Shown here: positions 28,446-28,959 of the stretch, piece after piece | Layout: the number at the start of each line of letters is the position of its first letter | Position numbering within the stretch: the first letter of the stretch is position 1 | Assembly (NCBI GenBank): GCA_012515515.1 | Contig: JAAYYE010000005.1 | Span: 1 to 28,959 of the forward strand | Source of the DNA: Minisyncoccota bacterium | GTDB taxonomy: Bacteria; Patescibacteria; Microgenomatia; UBA1400; PJMF01 | DNA: 28,959 nt | Reading direction: 5' to 3' | The notes under the pieces: model-generated | What the model was told of the DNA's origin: nothing | What the model saw: the letters and a program-made list of their open reading frames with translations, nothing else | Database searches by the model: none | Position numbers and translations under genes: made by a program

Positions 28446-28959
28446 ATGGCTGATAAATTTAAAGCAACTTGGGTTTCTCACAGCTCTATCAGTGATTTTA
28501 TCCAATGCCCTCGAGCCTATTATTTAAAAAATGTTTATAAAGATCCCAAAACTAAACACAAAATTCAGCTAATGTCGCCACCACTGGCTTTGGGAGCAGC
28601 TGTTCACAGCGTGATAGAAGCTTTATCAATAATCCCTGTGAATCAACGTTTTTCTGAGAGCTTAATTAAAAAATTCGATCAAGAGTGGAAAAAATATAGT
28701 GGAATTAGAGGTGGTTTTTTTGATGAAACAACAGAAATGGCTTATAAAGAACGAGGTGCAGAAATGCTGCGCAAAATCATGAATAATCCTGGGCCTCTCA
28801 AAGGCTTGGCTGTCAAAATTAAAGAAGATTTACCCTGGTTTTGGCTTTCTGAAGAAGAAGAAATTATTTTATGTGGCAAGATCGACTGGTTAGAATATTT
28901 GCCAGAAACAGATCAAGTGCATATTATTGATTTTAAGACTGGAAAAAATGATGAAGATG
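28446..28959 (+). CDS. RecB-like PD-(D/E)XK nuclease, 3'-truncated by the window
   Basis: 171 codons visible, open to the window end. WVSHSSISDFIQCPRAYYL is the N-terminal S-S-x-x-x-F-x-x-C-P-R-x-Y signature of the RecB/AddB/Cas4-type PDDEXK_1 group, LALGAAVHSVIEAL is the following helix, and ILCGKIDWLEY followed by VHIIDFKTGK supplies the catalytic Asp and the D-x-K of motif II/III. The Cys in FIQCPR often belongs to an iron-sulfur cluster whose other three Cys come near the C-terminus, outside this window. Substrates are ssDNA/dsDNA ends in repair or, for Cas4, spacer acquisition; no CRISPR locus is in view, so a repair nuclease is more likely. Confidence 0.88.
   Translation, partial: MADKFKATWVSHSSISDFIQCPRAYYLKNVYKDPKTKHKIQLMSPPLALGAAVHSVIEALSIIPVNQRFSESLIKKFDQEWKKYSGIRGGFFDETTEMAYKERGAEMLRKIMNNPGPLKGLAVKIKEDLPWFWLSEEEEIILCGKIDWLEYLPETDQVHIIDFKTGKNDED

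Noticed and set aside
1..28959. Stop-codon recoding (UGA as Gly), as in Gracilibacteria/SR1
   Set aside because: TGA ends rpmC, the HAD-like gene and others at the expected lengths, and no conserved Gly position is encoded by TGA in the genes read.

Overview
The window looks like a chromosomal segment of an uncultivated bacterium of the Candidate Phyla Radiation (Patescibacteria), probably the Microgenomates side; that placement is inference. The evidence is: A+T-rich DNA; a long, tightly packed ribosomal-protein operon with no uL30 gene between rpsE and rplO (a known CPR trait); Lys-rich extensions on several ribosomal proteins; small proteins and short intergenic gaps; and a neighbourhood of typical CPR genes such as lamin-tail, VanZ-like, SIMPL and GT39 membrane proteins. 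TGA is used as a stop (for example at the ends of rpmC and the HAD-like gene), which argues against the recoded Gracilibacteria/SR1 lineages.

Region 1 (1-11298, + strand) is an S10/spc/alpha-type operon followed by the L13/S9 pair: rplP (5'-truncated), rpmC, rpsQ, rplN, rplX, rplE, rpsN, rpsH, rplF, rplR, rpsE, rplO, secY, adk, infA, rpmJ, rpsM, rpsK, rpsD, rpoA, rplQ, rplM, rpsI. The usual map gene between adk and infA is absent. infA has its own extended -10 promoter placed so that the mRNA would start almost at the AUG. A bidirectional hairpin terminator closes the operon against a convergent HU gene.

Region 2 (11374-15236, - strand) holds HU with a palindromic promoter, an overlapping lamin-tail/VanZ-like pair, a small RRM RNA-binding protein with a structured leader, and a large GT-C glycosyltransferase.

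Region 3 (15359-19982) is a folate one-carbon cluster: glyA, fhs and folD in one minus-strand unit behind a good sigma70-type promoter, with 5-formyl-THF cyclo-ligase divergent. Together these connect serine, 5,10-methylene-THF, 10-formyl-THF and formate/ATP.

Region 4 (19987-23968) holds a SIMPL-domain protein, a DUF2130 coiled-coil protein with a PD-(D/E)XK-like core, a short MGMT-family protein and a membrane-anchored glucose/sorbosone-dehydrogenase-type beta-propeller.

Region 5 (23969-25766) is a two-component pair in visible decay or rearrangement. The OmpR-type regulator is intact. The histidine kinase loses its whole ATPase domain at an array of four 21-bp repeats, after which another reading frame continues into an unrelated tail. 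Two further 20-21 bp tandem duplications flank the regulator gene.

Region 6 (25758-28959) holds a HAD-like protein just downstream of tRNA-Ser(GCU), a 555-residue four-helix membrane protein of unknown function, and a divergent, right-truncated RecB-like PD-(D/E)XK nuclease.

No gene-free stretch exceeds 300 bases. The clearest system-level signals are the kinase-repeat chimera, the recurring 20-21 bp tandem duplications, and a promoter grammar dominated by extended -10 elements (TGnTATAAT), several of which imply leaderless or nearly leaderless mRNAs. I do not see a convincing new defence or mobile system.
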